Assembly: GCF_900230185.1 (NCBI RefSeq)
Contig: NZ_OCSR01000001.1
Span: 2,790,001-2,854,000, forward strand
DNA: 64,000 bases
Source of the DNA: Burkholderia sp. OK233
GTDB lineage: Bacteria > Pseudomonadota > Gammaproteobacteria > Burkholderiales > Burkholderiaceae
Reading direction: 5' to 3'
Of this stretch, positions 48,738 through 57,985 are shown one piece after another. Under the pieces are notes generated by a model. The model had not been told where the DNA came from and did no database searches. It saw only the letters and a program-made list of their open reading frames with translations. Position numbers and translations under genes: made by a program. Positions within the stretch are counted from its first letter, which is position 1, and every line of letters starts with the position of its first letter.

Positions 48738-48750
48738 GAGCCTGATTGCG

Positions 48751-49707
48751 ATGACCGCTGTTTCCGATGTTTCGCTCGACCCGATCGTTTATCTGAACGG
48801 CGAGCTAGTGCCCTTGTCCGAAGCGCGTGTGCCGGTTCTCGACCGCGGTTTTATTTTCGGCGACGGGATTTATGAGGTCGCGCCTTTGTATCCCCACGCG
48901 GGCGGGCGTACGGCGTTTCGCTTCAGACATCATCTGGCGCGCCTCGCGCGTTCGCTGGACAAGATCGGCATCGTCAATCCGTTCGACGACACCGGCTGGC
49001 GCGAGCTGATCGAACGCGTGGTCGCGGCCAATGAAGCGGACGCCGGCCTGCGCGCCGATCAGGAAGCGATTGCCTACGTTCAGATCACACGGGGCGTCGC
49101 GAAGCGCGGTCACGCGTTCCCGGCCGGCATCCAGCCGACTGTGTTCGTGATGGTCACGCCGCTGAACTTGCCGGACGCTGCACAGCGCGCGAAAGGCGTG
49201 CGCTGCGTCACTGCTGAAGACCGTCGCTGGCTCAATTGCGACATCAAATCGGTGTCGCTGCTCGGCAATGTTCTGATGGCGCAGTACGCAGCCGAAAACG
49301 ACGCGTTCGAGACGATCCAGTTTCGCGACGGCATGCTGACCGAAGGTTCGTCCTCAAATATCTGGATGGTGAAGGACGGTGTGTTGTACGCGCCGCCGCG
49401 CAGCCACAAGATTCTCGAAGGGATTCGCTACGGTCTGATCGAGGAGCTGACGAGCGAATGCGGCATCCGCTTCGAAGCGCGCGAGATCGCCGAAGCCGAG
49501 TTGCGTGCCGCCGACGAGATTCTGGTCAGTTCCGCCACCAAGGAAGTGCTGCCAGTCACGCAGCTCGATGGTCAGCCGGTTGGCGACGGCAAGCCGGGCG
49601 CGGTGTTCGCGGCGTTGTATGCGGCCTATCAGCGTGCCAAGGCCAAGGAAGCGCAAGAGGCGCAGCAAGGAGTAGAAAGTGAATCCCGCGAAAGAATCAT
49701 TGCTTGA
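48751..49707 (+). CDS. dat: D-amino-acid aminotransferase (class IV PLP)
   Basis: 318-aa fold-type IV transaminase. The PLP lysine is in CDIKSVSLLGNVL (about residue 165), the cofactor loop is in LTEGSSSNIWMV, and the start shows VYLNGELVPLSEARVPVLDRG with RGFIFGDGIYE. It should make D-glutamate or D-alanine from keto acids, which fits its position between a D,D-carboxypeptidase and DUF493/lipB. The precise substrate (D-amino acid versus branched-chain) is inferred from CDIKS and from resemblance. The C-terminus runs 29 bases into the next gene. Confidence 0.88.
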   Translation: MTAVSDVSLDPIVYLNGELVPLSEARVPVLDRGFIFGDGIYEVAPLYPHAGGRTAFRFRHHLARLARSLDKIGIVNPFDDTGWRELIERVVAANEADAGLRADQEAIAYVQITRGVAKRGHAFPAGIQPTVFVMVTPLNLPDAAQRAKGVRCVTAEDRRWLNCDIKSVSLLGNVLMAQYAAENDAFETIQFRDGMLTEGSSSNIWMVKDGVLYAPPRSHKILEGIRYGLIEELTSECGIRFEAREIAEAELRAADEILVSSATKEVLPVTQLDGQPVGDGKPGAVFAALYAAYQRAKAKEAQEAQQGVESESRERIIA

Positions 49708-49948
49708 GTTTCCGTGCGACTTTCCCATCAAGATCATGGGCAAGTCGCATCCCGAGTTCGCCGAGACGATTGTCACGGTGGTTCGGCAGTTCGATAACGA
49801 AGTCGACCCCGCTCGCGTGGAAACGCGACCGTCCAGCGGTGGCAATTACACCGGTTTGACGGTTACGGTGCGCGCGACGAGCCAGGCGCAGCTCGACGAT
49901 ATTTATCGCGCGCTCACCGGCCATCCGATGGTGAAGGTGGTGCTTTAA
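49679..49948 (+). CDS. ybeD: DUF493 family protein (YbeD)
   Basis: 89-aa ACT-like small protein of the YbeD/DUF493 family: LEFPCDFPIKIMGKSHPEF at the N-terminus and GNYTGLTVTVRATSQAQLDD in the middle. YbeD is typically next to lipB; its role is not well defined, and links to lipoylation control have been proposed. The start is GTG at 49679, overlapping the end of dat by 29 bases, with AAGGAG eight bases upstream. Here a LysR/DUF2917 pair (49971-51364) intervenes before lipB. Confidence 0.9.
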   Translation: MNPAKESLLEFPCDFPIKIMGKSHPEFAETIVTVVRQFDNEVDPARVETRPSSGGNYTGLTVTVRATSQAQLDDIYRALTGHPMVKVVL

Positions 49949-49970
49949 AGCCTGGCAGGGTGTCTTTGGT

Positions 49971-50939
49971 TTACGGTGTGACGCGCAATGCGTCCGCCGC
50001 CAGATCGGCGCTTGCTGCGGGGCCTGCCTCGCAAGCTCGGTCGAAAAGCTGTTTGAACCGTCCCACTTCTTCGAATACCCAGGCGCGGAACGCCTTGACG
50101 CGCGCGGTTTCGAGCATCTGCGGCGGGCAGATGAAGTAGTACTGCCACGGGCTCGGTCCATCCACATCGAATAGCCGCACAAGGCGGCCTGCCGCGATCT
50201 CGTGCATCGCCAGCGAACGGCGCGTAAGCGCGACCCCCTGACCGTCGATGGCCGCCTGCAGCAGGTTCGACGAATCCTGATATAGCACGCCACGCTTCGG
50301 CTCAGGCCAGTCGGTGAGGCCGGCGGCGTCGAACCACGGGCGCCAGAGTTCGTCGTCCGAGCGCAGCAGCTGAACCTTGGCCAGATCGGCCGGCGTTTGC
50401 GGCAGCTTGCCGCCGTTGAAATTCGGCGCGCAAGCCGGAAAGAAGATCTCCTCCAGCAGTAACTCCGCGTGCAGCCCCGAATATTTACCGTAGCCGAAGC
50501 GGATCGCCACGTCGACGTCGTCGCGCGCGAAGTCCGTCAGCGCGTTGGTGGACAGCAGTTCGAGGTCCCACTGGGGATGCGCCTCGATAAAGCTGCCGAT
50601 GCGCGGCGTCACCCAGCGCGCCGCAAACGAAGACAGCATGGACACGACGAGGCGCCGTTCGCGGTCGCCGGCGCGGACTTCGCGGGTGGCGTCAGCAAGC
50701 CCCATCAACGCGGTGCGCACGCGCGTGGCATAGCGGCGGCCCGTATCCGTGAGCCGTACGCGCTTGCCGTCGCGGGCGAACAACGTGATGCCCAACTCAG
50801 CCTCCAGTGCGCGAATCTGGTGACTGACGGCGCCGTGCGTGACGAACAGCTCGTCGGCGGCGCGCGAGAAGCTCTCGTGGCGGGCGGCGGCTTCGAACGC
50901 CTTGATGGCGTTCAGTGGGGGGAGTTGCCGGAGATCCAT
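49971..50939 (-). CDS. LysR family transcriptional regulator (GcvA-like)
   Basis: 322-aa LysR regulator: an N-terminal winged helix (LNAIKAFEAAARHESFSRAA, HGAVSHQIRALEAELG) and a type 2 periplasmic-binding-like effector domain. The sequence resembles GcvA-type LysR proteins. It is divergent from the DUF2917 gene at 51038, which is its likely target, and a near-palindrome covers its own start region. The ATG at 50939 is preferred over a GTG five codons upstream. No clue to the effector is visible. Confidence 0.92.
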   Translation of the reverse strand: MDLRQLPPLNAIKAFEAAARHESFSRAADELFVTHGAVSHQIRALEAELGITLFARDGKRVRLTDTGRRYATRVRTALMGLADATREVRAGDRERRLVVSMLSSFAARWVTPRIGSFIEAHPQWDLELLSTNALTDFARDDVDVAIRFGYGKYSGLHAELLLEEIFFPACAPNFNGGKLPQTPADLAKVQLLRSDDELWRPWFDAAGLTDWPEPKRGVLYQDSSNLLQAAIDGQGVALTRRSLAMHEIAAGRLVRLFDVDGPSPWQYYFICPPQMLETARVKAFRAWVFEEVGRFKQLFDRACEAGPAASADLAADALRVTP

Positions 50940-50946
50940 CGCAATA

Positions 50947-50967
50947 TTTCTCACATAGAGGTGAAAA
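50947..50967. promoter_or_regulatory. Candidate LysR binding site
   Basis: TTTCTCACATAGAGGTGAAAA has near dyad symmetry (TTTC-CAC facing GTG-AAA) and contains a T-N11-A type core. It lies 8-28 bases upstream of the regulator start and about 70 bases before the DUF2917 start. Confidence 0.45.
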
Positions 50968-51037
50968 TAGATCGTTTTGCGTAAACCCTTGCTACGCCTA
51001 GGATTGTAGCCATGAAACGAATTTTGGCGAGGGCATC

Positions 51038-51364
51038 ATGCGAGAAATTTCCTCTAGTATCGCTTTTGAAATCCGCAACGGCGAAACCATTCCTATGAAG
51101 GTAGCACGCAGCACCAAGCTGGTCGTGCACGGCGGCGCGGTGTGGGTGACGCGCAGCGACGATACCGAAGACTACTGGCTGCAGCCGGGCCACACGCTAC
51201 GGCTGCGGCGCGGTGAACGGTTGTGGTTGAGCGCCGAGGGCAGCGCGCATGCGAAGGTCGCGTTTTCGGTGCCGACGCGCTGCGATGAACGTGCGCTGAA
51301 CTGGCTCGCGCGGGTGGGCGAACGGCTGGCGGCCCGCATGCGCGGAGGCTGGCGCACGGTGTGA
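51038..51364 (+). CDS. DUF2917 domain-containing protein
   Basis: 108-aa protein of the DUF2917 family, a short beta-rich cupin-like fold. The motif GGAVWVTRSDDTEDYWLQPG and the following LRRGERLWLSAEG are diagnostic. The C-terminal 25 residues are basic and helical. There is no signal peptide. In Burkholderiaceae the gene is regularly divergent from a GcvA-type LysR gene, as here, so LysR control is likely; the role of the protein is unknown. Confidence 0.85.
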   Translation: MREISSSIAFEIRNGETIPMKVARSTKLVVHGGAVWVTRSDDTEDYWLQPGHTLRLRRGERLWLSAEGSAHAKVAFSVPTRCDERALNWLARVGERLAARMRGGWRTV

Positions 51365-51539
51365 GCGCGGACGGCGACGTGACGCGATGGCGGGCAGGCG
51401 CTGCAGTTGAACGGCGCTCCGGCGCGCAACGAAGTGCGAATCCGGCTAAACGGAGCTCCGGTAGGAAGCGAAGCGCCGCCGAATCCTGAAGTGAGCACTT
51501 CCGGCGGCGATTGCCAGATTTCGGTAAACTGTCGGGATC

Positions 51540-52265
51540 ATGTGCACCACCCCGGTTTCCCCGTCTCCTTTGCCCGCCACGGCGCCGCTTACGCTGCGCT
51601 GGCTCGGCAACGAACCTTACGAAGCCAGTTTCGAAGCGATGCGCGCGTTCACCGACGCGCGCACCGCCGATACACCCGACGAGATCTGGCTGGTCGAACA
51701 CCCCCCCGTCTTCACGCTAGGCCAGGCCGGCGACCCGGCGCATCTGCTGGCCGCCGACAGCGGCATTCCGCTTGTCAAAGTCGACCGGGGCGGGCAGATC
51801 ACGTATCACGGGCCTGGACAGGTGGTTGCCTACCTGTTGCTGGACCTGCGCCGACGCAAGCTGATGGTGCGCGAGATGGTCACCCGGATCGAGCAGGCCG
51901 TGATCGACACCCTCGCGGCGTATAATCTCGCCGGAGAACGCAAGGCTGGCGCCCCCGGTATCTACGTGGCGCCCGGGCCGGACGCCGGGTTGCATGCCGG
52001 CGCCAAGATCGCCGCGCTGGGTCTGAAAATCCGCAACGGCTGCAGCTATCACGGCGCGAGCCTGAATGTGAGCATGGACTTGCGGCCGTTTCTGGCCATC
52101 AACCCATGCGGCTACGCGGGGCTCGAGACAGTCGATATGGCAACGCTGGGCGTTGCCGCCGGCTGGGACGAGGTGGCCCGTACCTTTGCAGCACGCCTCA
52201 CCGCAAACCTCGACGGCAGTCCCGCGGCCGTCGCCCAACCGCAGGCCGGTGCTCTCACCGCCTGA
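51540..52265 (+). CDS. lipB: Octanoyltransferase LipB
   Basis: 241-aa enzyme that transfers octanoyl from acyl-carrier protein to lipoyl domains, the first step of lipoate assembly. The catalytic lysine is in [19 protein letters not shown] and the cysteine in INPCGYAG, with [12 protein letters not shown] forming the substrate pocket. It begins [21 protein letters not shown]; the N-terminal 20 residues are variable. It precedes lipA by 13 bases and both are probably one transcript ending at 53317-53352. Confidence 0.95.
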   Translation: MCTTPVSPSPLPATAPLTLRWLGNEPYEASFEAMRAFTDARTADTPDEIWLVEHPPVFTLGQAGDPAHLLAADSGIPLVKVDRGGQITYHGPGQVVAYLLLDLRRRKLMVREMVTRIEQAVIDTLAAYNLAGERKAGAPGIYVAPGPDAGLHAGAKIAALGLKIRNGCSYHGASLNVSMDLRPFLAINPCGYAGLETVDMATLGVAAGWDEVARTFAARLTANLDGSPAAVAQPQAGALTA

Positions 52266-52278
52266 CTGGACCGAACGA

Positions 52279-53286
52279 ATGACTGACGTTACCGCGAACC
52301 TCGCAGCTTCTCCCGCTTCTGATGCCGTACCGGCTTCCGCCGCTGCCTACGACGCCACCGCGAAGCAGAAGGCGCAAGCCAAAACCGCCCGCATTCCGAT
52401 CAAGATCATCCCGATCGAAAAACTGAAAAAACCGGACTGGATTCGCGTCAAAGCGGCCACCGGCAATTCGCGCTTTTCGGAGATCAAGCAGATTCTGCGC
52501 GAGCACAATCTGCACACGGTGTGTGAAGAAGCGAGCTGCCCGAACATCGGCGAATGCTTCGGCAAGGGCACCGCGACGTTCATGATCATGGGTGACAAGT
52601 GCACGCGCCGCTGCCCGTTCTGTGACGTCGGCCACGGCCGCCCCGATCCGCTTGACGTGGATGAGCCGGGCAATCTGGCGCGCACCATCGCCGCGCTGAA
52701 GCTGAAGTACGTGGTGATCACCAGCGTCGACCGTGACGATCTGCGCGACGGTGGCGCTGCTCACTTCGTGGAATGCATCCGTCAGACGCGTGAACTGTCG
52801 CCGGAGACACGCATTGAAATTCTGACGCCGGACTTCCGCGGCCGTCTGGATCGCGCGCTCGGCATTCTGAACGCCGCACCGCCTGATGTGATGAACCACA
52901 ACCTCGAAACGGTACCGCGTTTGTACAAGGAAGCGCGCCCCGGTTCGGACTATGCGCATTCGTTGAAGCTGCTGAAGGATTTCAAGGCGCTGCATCCGAA
53001 CGTCGCGACCAAGTCCGGCCTGATGGTCGGCCTCGGCGAGACCGAAGAAGAAATTCTGCAAGTGATGCGCGATCTGCGCGAGCACGACGTGGACATGCTG
53101 ACAATCGGCCAGTATCTGCAACCGTCGGAACACCATCTGCCGGTGCGCTCGTATGTGCATCCGGACACGTTCAAGATGTACGAGGAAGAAGCGTACAAGA
53201 TGGGCTTCACGCACGCCGCTGTGGGCGCGATGGTTCGCTCGAGCTACCACGCCGATCTGCAGGCGCATGGAGCCGGAGTGGTTTAA
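52279..53286 (+). CDS. lipA: Lipoyl synthase LipA
   Basis: 335-aa radical-SAM enzyme that inserts two sulfur atoms into octanoyl-lipoyl domains. The auxiliary cluster cysteines are in [12 protein letters not shown] (about residue 83), and the radical-SAM motif CTRRCPFCD follows. The N-terminal ~45 residues are an Ala-rich extension typical of Burkholderia LipA. The C-terminal RSSYHAD carries the conserved serine ligand of the auxiliary cluster. The start ATG at 52279 gives this product; the frame upstream belongs to lipB sequence in another phase. Confidence 0.97.
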   Translation: MTDVTANLAASPASDAVPASAAAYDATAKQKAQAKTARIPIKIIPIEKLKKPDWIRVKAATGNSRFSEIKQILREHNLHTVCEEASCPNIGECFGKGTATFMIMGDKCTRRCPFCDVGHGRPDPLDVDEPGNLARTIAALKLKYVVITSVDRDDLRDGGAAHFVECIRQTRELSPETRIEILTPDFRGRLDRALGILNAAPPDVMNHNLETVPRLYKEARPGSDYAHSLKLLKDFKALHPNVATKSGLMVGLGETEEEILQVMRDLREHDVDMLTIGQYLQPSEHHLPVRSYVHPDTFKMYEEEAYKMGFTHAAVGAMVRSSYHADLQAHGAGVV

Positions 53287-53316
53287 ACGGTTTAGTGTGT
53301 TGTCAGTTTGAAAATG

Positions 53317-53351
53317 CAAAGCCCGTACATGTTGCGGGCTTTGTTTTTTTT
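53317..53351 (+). terminator. Intrinsic terminator after lipA
   Basis: CAAAGCCCG and CGGGCTTTG with a 9-base loop, followed by eight T. It closes the lipB-lipA unit. Confidence 0.92.
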
Positions 53352-53404
53352 GAGCGCGGGAGTAGGCGGTTCAGCAGTTCCGCCCTGCGATCTGCCTGCA
53401 TTGC

Positions 53405-53539
53405 CTAGCGGTAGTAACGTGCGAGCAGACTGCAAGTAACGGATATCATTGTGCCGATGATCGTGAACGGGTAAAGAAAGAGGATGAAGCGATGGCGCAG
53501 TGCGCGGTCTTCGATGAGGCGGTCGATCAAATTGGGCAT
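53405..53539 (-). CDS. 44-residue small membrane protein, hypothetical
   Basis: This short gene is easily missed. It begins ATG at 53539 and ends TAG at 53405. The protein starts MPNLIDRLIEDRALRHR, then has one hydrophobic helix (FILFLYPFTIIGTMISVTCS) and ends LLARYYR. The ribosome-binding site is strong: AAGGAG seven bases upstream of the ATG on the minus strand. A basic-flanked single helix suggests an inner-membrane mini-protein. The end RYYR recalls the membrane gene just upstream (frame of 54041), which has SRYYRH after its first helix. Function unknown. Confidence 0.6.
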   Translation of the reverse strand: MPNLIDRLIEDRALRHRFILFLYPFTIIGTMISVTCSLLARYYR

Positions 53540-53593
53540 GCTGGATCTCCTTGAGACTAGGATGAAAATTATAGATCAGAGTGCCGAATTTAG

Positions 53594-54041
53594 TTAGGTA
53601 AACGAATAATGAGATGCGGAAAAGGAGACTGCGACGGCAATGGTTGTGAGCAGCGAAAACCACATCAACCAACCATCACGCTCCTGTTGTCCCGCGTGAC
53701 GCGCTGGACGAACCGCTGCATCGGCTGCACCCAGGCACATCAGTATTGACGCTGCGACGATGAAGAGCACGTGCCAGAGAAGTGCGGACAACATGAGCGC
53801 CAACGTGCTGCGCATCGGCGCTTCGCTCAAAGCACTACCAATCTCGTAGCATGCGCTGGCACACATCGAAATGACGACCCAGAAAAAGCTGGCCATCCTG
53901 AATGGATCGCCGCGTAATACCTCGCGCCGCGTGCCGGTAGTAGCGCGAAAAGCTCAATAGAGGAAGTAATGCGATCGGCGCAAAAACAGGCACACCGACA
54001 TTGAAAAACAACCAGCTCAAGCGGTTAAGAAAATCGACCAT
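53594..54041 (-). pseudogene. Small four-helix membrane protein gene, apparently frameshifted
   Basis: A frame from ATG 54041 encodes MVDFLNRLSWLFFNVGVPVF and one membrane helix, then runs through SIQDGQLF and into poor sequence (LGRHFDVCQRMLRDW). The +1 frame continues the same protein as WVVISMCASACYEIGSALS with three further hydrophobic helices, to the stop at 53594. Joining the frames at the run CTTTTTC (53882-53888) by skipping one base gives a continuous ~148-aa, four-helix membrane protein. Either the gene has a one-base insertion, or the run is misread. The second half alone could start at ATG 53896. Confidence 0.55.
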
Positions 54042-54315
54042 AGGAATGCGAGTTGAAGGTAACCCGCTGATCATGCCGCTGCCGCGGCAGTGCGACAATC
54101 CGCCGAATGGCCAGCTTGTGCAAAGGCATCCCAATCCGTAACCATTCGCTGGAACCCTTCTACTGGCCACCGCAGCAGTCGCGCCGATCCAACTCAGCGT
54201 GAAAAGCAATGCTCGAACAGCGTCATTAGCAATCGCGGATTAATTAGAACCGTCCGCGGACAAACTCCCTATAGTCAAAAGCCTCCCAGACAACACCCAC
54301 TAAAGGGGTTTCTCG
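54042..54315. other. Promoter region of the tauABC-type operon
   Basis: A -10-like TATAGT lies at 54270-54275, 40 bases before the tauA start. A CGTCCGCGGAC GC-palindrome occurs just upstream (54251-54261). AAGGGG is the ribosome-binding site. No gene is supported. Confidence 0.4.
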
Positions 54316-55338
54316 ATGAACCGCTTCCTTCGTCCGCTCGCCGCGTTCGCTACGCTGCTGGCGCTGTCCGCGCCGTTTTCTTCCGCTGCACACGCCGACA
54401 CCAAAGAAGTCGTGATCGCGTATCAGGACATGGTCGTGCCGTGGCGCTATGCGCAGGCCACGGGCGAAGTCGAGAAAGCCACCGGCTACAAGGTCACCTA
54501 TCGCAAGCTCGGCAGCGGCGCTGACGTGATCCGTGCGCTGGCTTCCGGCTCGGTGCAACTCGGCGAAGCCGGGTCGAGTCCGATTGCCGCCGGGCTGTCG
54601 CAGGGCGTCGATATTTCGCTGTTCTGGATTCTGGACAACATCAACGACGCCGAAGCGCTGGTCGCGCGAGACGGTTCCAACGTCACCAGCGTCGCGGGTC
54701 TGAAGGGCAAGAAGATTGGCGTGCCGTTCGTGTCGACCTCGCACTTTCATACGCTGGTTGCGCTGCAGAACGCCGGCGTAAATCCGTCCGATGTGAAGAT
54801 CGTGAACCTGCGCCCGCCTGAAGTCGCGGCGGCGTGGGAGCGCGGCGACATCGACGCGACTTACATCTGGGACCCCGTGCTGGCGAAGGTGAAGAAGAAC
54901 GGCAAGGTGCTGATCACATCGGGTCAGGTTGCGCAGCAAACCGGCAAGGCGACTTTCGACGGCTTCGTTGTCGACCGCAAGTTCGCTAGCCAGAACGCCG
55001 AGTTCGTCGCGCGCTTGGTGAAGGTGCTGGCCGCTACCGATGCGAGCTATCGCGATCACACGTCCGCATGGACCGCGACGTCACCGCAGGTCGAGGCGGT
55101 TGCGAAGGAGTCCGGCGCCACCGCGCAGGAAGTGCCGGCGAGCCTCGCGTTGTATGCGTTCCCGACACCGGCCCAGCAGGCGTCGAATGCATGGCTTGGG
55201 GGCGGTGCGCAATCTGGTGCGGCTAAATCGCTCGCCGCAACCGCTGCGTTCCTGAAGACGCAAGGCACGATTCAAAACGTGCTGGCCGATTACTCGACTG
55301 GCGTCGATCCCCAGTTCGTGCAGCGCGCGGCGCACTAA
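54316..55338 (+). CDS. tauA: Taurine/sulfonate ABC transporter substrate-binding protein TauA
   Basis: 340-aa periplasmic protein of the TauA/SsuA family that binds taurine or a related sulfonate. Signal peptide MNRFLRPLAAFATLLALSAPF, cleavage near AHA-D. GEVEKATGYKVTYRKLGSG, LASGSVQLGEAGSSPIAAG and WERGDIDATYIWDPVLAKV are the ligand-site and hinge blocks typical of TauA. It is the first gene of a three-gene importer operon with tauB and tauC. The dioxygenase tauD is not in view. Substrate specificity within aliphatic sulfonates is inferred. Confidence 0.92.
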   Translation: MNRFLRPLAAFATLLALSAPFSSAAHADTKEVVIAYQDMVVPWRYAQATGEVEKATGYKVTYRKLGSGADVIRALASGSVQLGEAGSSPIAAGLSQGVDISLFWILDNINDAEALVARDGSNVTSVAGLKGKKIGVPFVSTSHFHTLVALQNAGVNPSDVKIVNLRPPEVAAAWERGDIDATYIWDPVLAKVKKNGKVLITSGQVAQQTGKATFDGFVVDRKFASQNAEFVARLVKVLAATDASYRDHTSAWTATSPQVEAVAKESGATAQEVPASLALYAFPTPAQQASNAWLGGGAQSGAAKSLAATAAFLKTQGTIQNVLADYSTGVDPQFVQRAAH

Positions 55339-55373
55339 TTTGTGAGCATGGTTATCCATCCGCATCGTGAGGC

Positions 55374-56192
55374 ATGTCGATGAGCGGTCTTGAGATCCGG
55401 CGGCTGCACGTCGCCTACGAAGGTGCACGCGGCGCAGCGCCGCACATCGCGCTCGCTGACGTCGATCTGCATATCGAACCGGGCGAGTTCGTCGTTGCGC
55501 TGGGTGCGTCCGGTTGTGGCAAGACGACCTTGCTGAACTGCATCGCCGGTTTCATTCAGCCGACCGAAGGCGAGGTGCGTCTGAACGGCGAACCCGTGCT
55601 TGGACCTGGCGCGGACCGCGGTGTCGTGTTTCAGAAGTACGCGCTGATGCCTTGGCTCGACGTACTCGGCAATGTCGCGCTCGGCCTGCGTTTTCAGCGC
55701 GTGCCGAAGGCGCAGCGCGAGCGCATCGCACTGGAGATGCTGGCGCTGGTTGGCCTCGAAAAGTATGCGCGCTCACGGGTCTACGCGCTGTCGGGTGGCA
55801 TGCAGCAGCGCGTGGGCATTGCACGCGCGCTGGCAAGCGATCCGCAAGTGCTGCTGATGGACGAACCGATGGGCGCGCTCGACGCGATGACGCGCGAGTC
55901 GATGCAGGAACTCGTGCTCGACGTCTGGGGCCGCACACGCAAGACGGTGTTCTTCATTACACATAGCGTGGAGGAAGCGCTGTTTCTGGCGACTCGCCTC
56001 GTCGTGATGACGCCGGGGCCGGGCCGTATCGCCGAGAGCTACGACCTGCCGTTCGCGCGGCGCTTTCTCGAGACACGCGAAGCACGCGCGGTGAAGTCGT
56101 CGCCGGATTTCATCGAATGGCGCGAACGGCTGGTGCGCCGTCTGCACGAACGGGGTGAGCGCAACCAGGACCAGGAAGATGTGCTGTCGTGA
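55374..56192 (+). CDS. tauB: Taurine ABC transporter ATP-binding protein TauB
   Basis: 272-aa ATPase of the nitrate/sulfonate/taurine class. Walker A is GASGCGKTT (about residue 41), the Q-loop [15 protein letters not shown], the signature [15 protein letters not shown], and Walker [34 protein letters not shown] is the H-loop. The stop overlaps the tauC start (GTGA), so translation is coupled. The [10 protein letters not shown] loop is characteristic of the TauB subgroup. Confidence 0.93.
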   Translation: MSMSGLEIRRLHVAYEGARGAAPHIALADVDLHIEPGEFVVALGASGCGKTTLLNCIAGFIQPTEGEVRLNGEPVLGPGADRGVVFQKYALMPWLDVLGNVALGLRFQRVPKAQRERIALEMLALVGLEKYARSRVYALSGGMQQRVGIARALASDPQVLLMDEPMGALDAMTRESMQELVLDVWGRTRKTVFFITHSVEEALFLATRLVVMTPGPGRIAESYDLPFARRFLETREARAVKSSPDFIEWRERLVRRLHERGERNQDQEDVLS

Positions 56193-57058
56193 CGGCTTCA
56201 CGTGAATCGTTGGGCACCGTGCCCCTGAACCAGACAAGCGAGCCGCCGCGGCGCAAAGTGCGGCCGGTACGCGGCTGGCGTATGCCGGGCGAAGGCCCGA
56301 CCGCGGCACTGAGCGCGGTCTCGGTCACGACGCTCGCGGCGCTATGGTGGCTTGCCACGCATCTGCACTGGCTGCCCCCACTCTTTCTGCCGACGCCCGA
56401 GGCGGTTTGGGCCGCGTTTCTGGACGCCTGGCACGGACGCATTCAGGGCGGTTTGCCACTCTCAGAGCATCTCGCGTGGAGTGCGCTGCGCGTGTTCGGT
56501 GCGTTCGCGCTGGCGGCGGTCACTGCGGTGCCGGTCGGGATCCTGATGGGCGTAAGCCGGGTTGCACGCGGCTTGCTCGATCCGCCGCTGGAGTTCTACC
56601 GGCCGTTGCCGCCGCTTGCGTATCTGCCGCTGGTGGTGATCTGGTTCGGTATCGACGAGACGGCGAAGATCGTCGTGATCTATCTCGCCTGTTTCGCACC
56701 GATTGCAATGGCGGCGCGTGCCGGTGCGCGTAGCGCGACCATCGAGCAGATTCATGCGGCGTATTCGCTGGGTGGCCGCTTCGCGCAGATCGTGCGCTAC
56801 GTGGTCCTGCCGGCGGCGTTGCCTGAGATCCTGACCGGCTTGCGGATTGCCATTGGCTTTGGCTGGACCACCCTGGTTGCAGCCGAGATGGTCGCGGCCA
56901 CCGCCGGCCTCGGTCAGATGGTGCTAAACGCGTCGAGCTTTCTGCGTACCGACGTGGTGGTGATGGGCATCGTACTGATCGGGCTGATCGCGTGGCTGTT
57001 CGATCTCGGCATGCGTGCGCTGGAGCGGCGGCTAGTGCCGTGGAAGGGGCGTGTATAG
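56189..57058 (+). CDS. tauC: Taurine ABC transporter permease TauC
   Basis: 289-aa permease with about six transmembrane helices. The EAA loop is in [20 protein letters not shown], followed by [19 protein letters not shown]. It starts at GTG 56189, which overlaps the tauB stop by four bases. A basic N-terminal tail ([16 protein letters not shown]) lies in the cytoplasm. No dioxygenase (tauD) is downstream; the next gene is on the opposite strand. TauC is well conserved, and the closest alternative is SsuC. Confidence 0.93.
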   Translation: MTASRESLGTVPLNQTSEPPRRKVRPVRGWRMPGEGPTAALSAVSVTTLAALWWLATHLHWLPPLFLPTPEAVWAAFLDAWHGRIQGGLPLSEHLAWSALRVFGAFALAAVTAVPVGILMGVSRVARGLLDPPLEFYRPLPPLAYLPLVVIWFGIDETAKIVVIYLACFAPIAMAARAGARSATIEQIHAAYSLGGRFAQIVRYVVLPAALPEILTGLRIAIGFGWTTLVAAEMVAATAGLGQMVLNASSFLRTDVVVMGIVLIGLIAWLFDLGMRALERRLVPWKGRV

Positions 57059-57076
57059 CCGCCGGCCCGAGCAGTC

Positions 57077-57760
57077 TCAAGCAAACAATTCAATCACCGG
57101 CCAGCCGCGTTCCGTGGCAACGGCGCGCAGACGCGGGTCGGGATTGGTCGCGACCGGATGCGTGACGCGCTCGAGCAACGGCACGTCGTTGATCGAATCG
57201 CTATAGAACCAGCTCTGCGGAAAATCCTGCAGACGATGGCCGAGCGACGCCAGCCAGCTCTCGGTGCGCGCGATCTTGCCTTCGCGGAAGGTCGGCACGC
57301 CGACGGCGTTTCCGGTAAAGCGCGCCAAAGGATCGCCGCCTTCGGTGCCGAGATCGATCCCCAGCAGATGGTCAAAGCCGAGCGCCTTGCCGATCGGCTT
57401 CGTAATGAACACATTGGTCGCGGTGACGATGCAACACAGGTCGCCCGCTTCAATATGACGTTGCACAAGTTCCCGCGCTGCCGGCAGGATGGCCGGCGCA
57501 ATCACATCCTCCATGAACTGCGCATGCCACGCGTCGAGCTGTTCGCGCGAGTGGCGAGCGAGCGGCGCCAAGGTGTAGTTCAGATAGGCGCTCATATCGA
57601 GCGTGCCGGCCACGTACTGCCGGTAGTAATCGTCGATTTCTTCCGCGTGCTGCGCAGCGCCTTCTATGCCCAATCCGGCGATGAAATGGGCCCACGCCTG
57701 ATCGCTATCGAGCGGCAGCAGCGTATGGTCCAGGTCGAACAGCGCAAGGTTGCGGCTCAT
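57077..57760 (-). CDS. HAD-superfamily hydrolase, phosphoserine-phosphatase-like
   Basis: 227-aa HAD-IB type phosphatase. Motif I is FDLDHTLLPLDSD (nucleophile aspartate near residue 9), motif II is in IVTATNVF, motif III includes KIARTESW, and motif IV is SDSINDVPLLERV. The cap is helical and lies between motifs I and II, as in SerB-like enzymes. The best-known relatives are phosphoserine phosphatases and CicA/HisB-like HAD-IB hydrolases; the substrate is not certain. The start is ATG 57760. It is convergent with tauC. Confidence 0.88.
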   Translation of the reverse strand: MSRNLALFDLDHTLLPLDSDQAWAHFIAGLGIEGAAQHAEEIDDYYRQYVAGTLDMSAYLNYTLAPLARHSREQLDAWHAQFMEDVIAPAILPAARELVQRHIEAGDLCCIVTATNVFITKPIGKALGFDHLLGIDLGTEGGDPLARFTGNAVGVPTFREGKIARTESWLASLGHRLQDFPQSWFYSDSINDVPLLERVTHPVATNPDPRLRAVATERGWPVIELFA

Positions 57761-57985
57761 CCAGAGTCCTTGTGATGAAGTGGGCGAACTAAACGATCGA
57801 GTGAATTGCGTTCCGGACGATGAGCCGGTACACAGCAATCCACAGTTCGGCACGAGCGTATATTTAAAAGCACAAAATTACAATAAGGCAAAAATGTGCA
57901 ACACTACTGTCATAAACGCCCCGGGTGCCGGTTCACGCGGCATGCGGTTCGGGTCATGGCAGCAGGAACGGATGCGCAGTGCCTT

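Noticed and set aside
53292..53672. 126-codon minus-strand frame over the lipA terminator
   Set aside because: It crosses the terminator and overlaps the better supported 44-residue gene in another frame.
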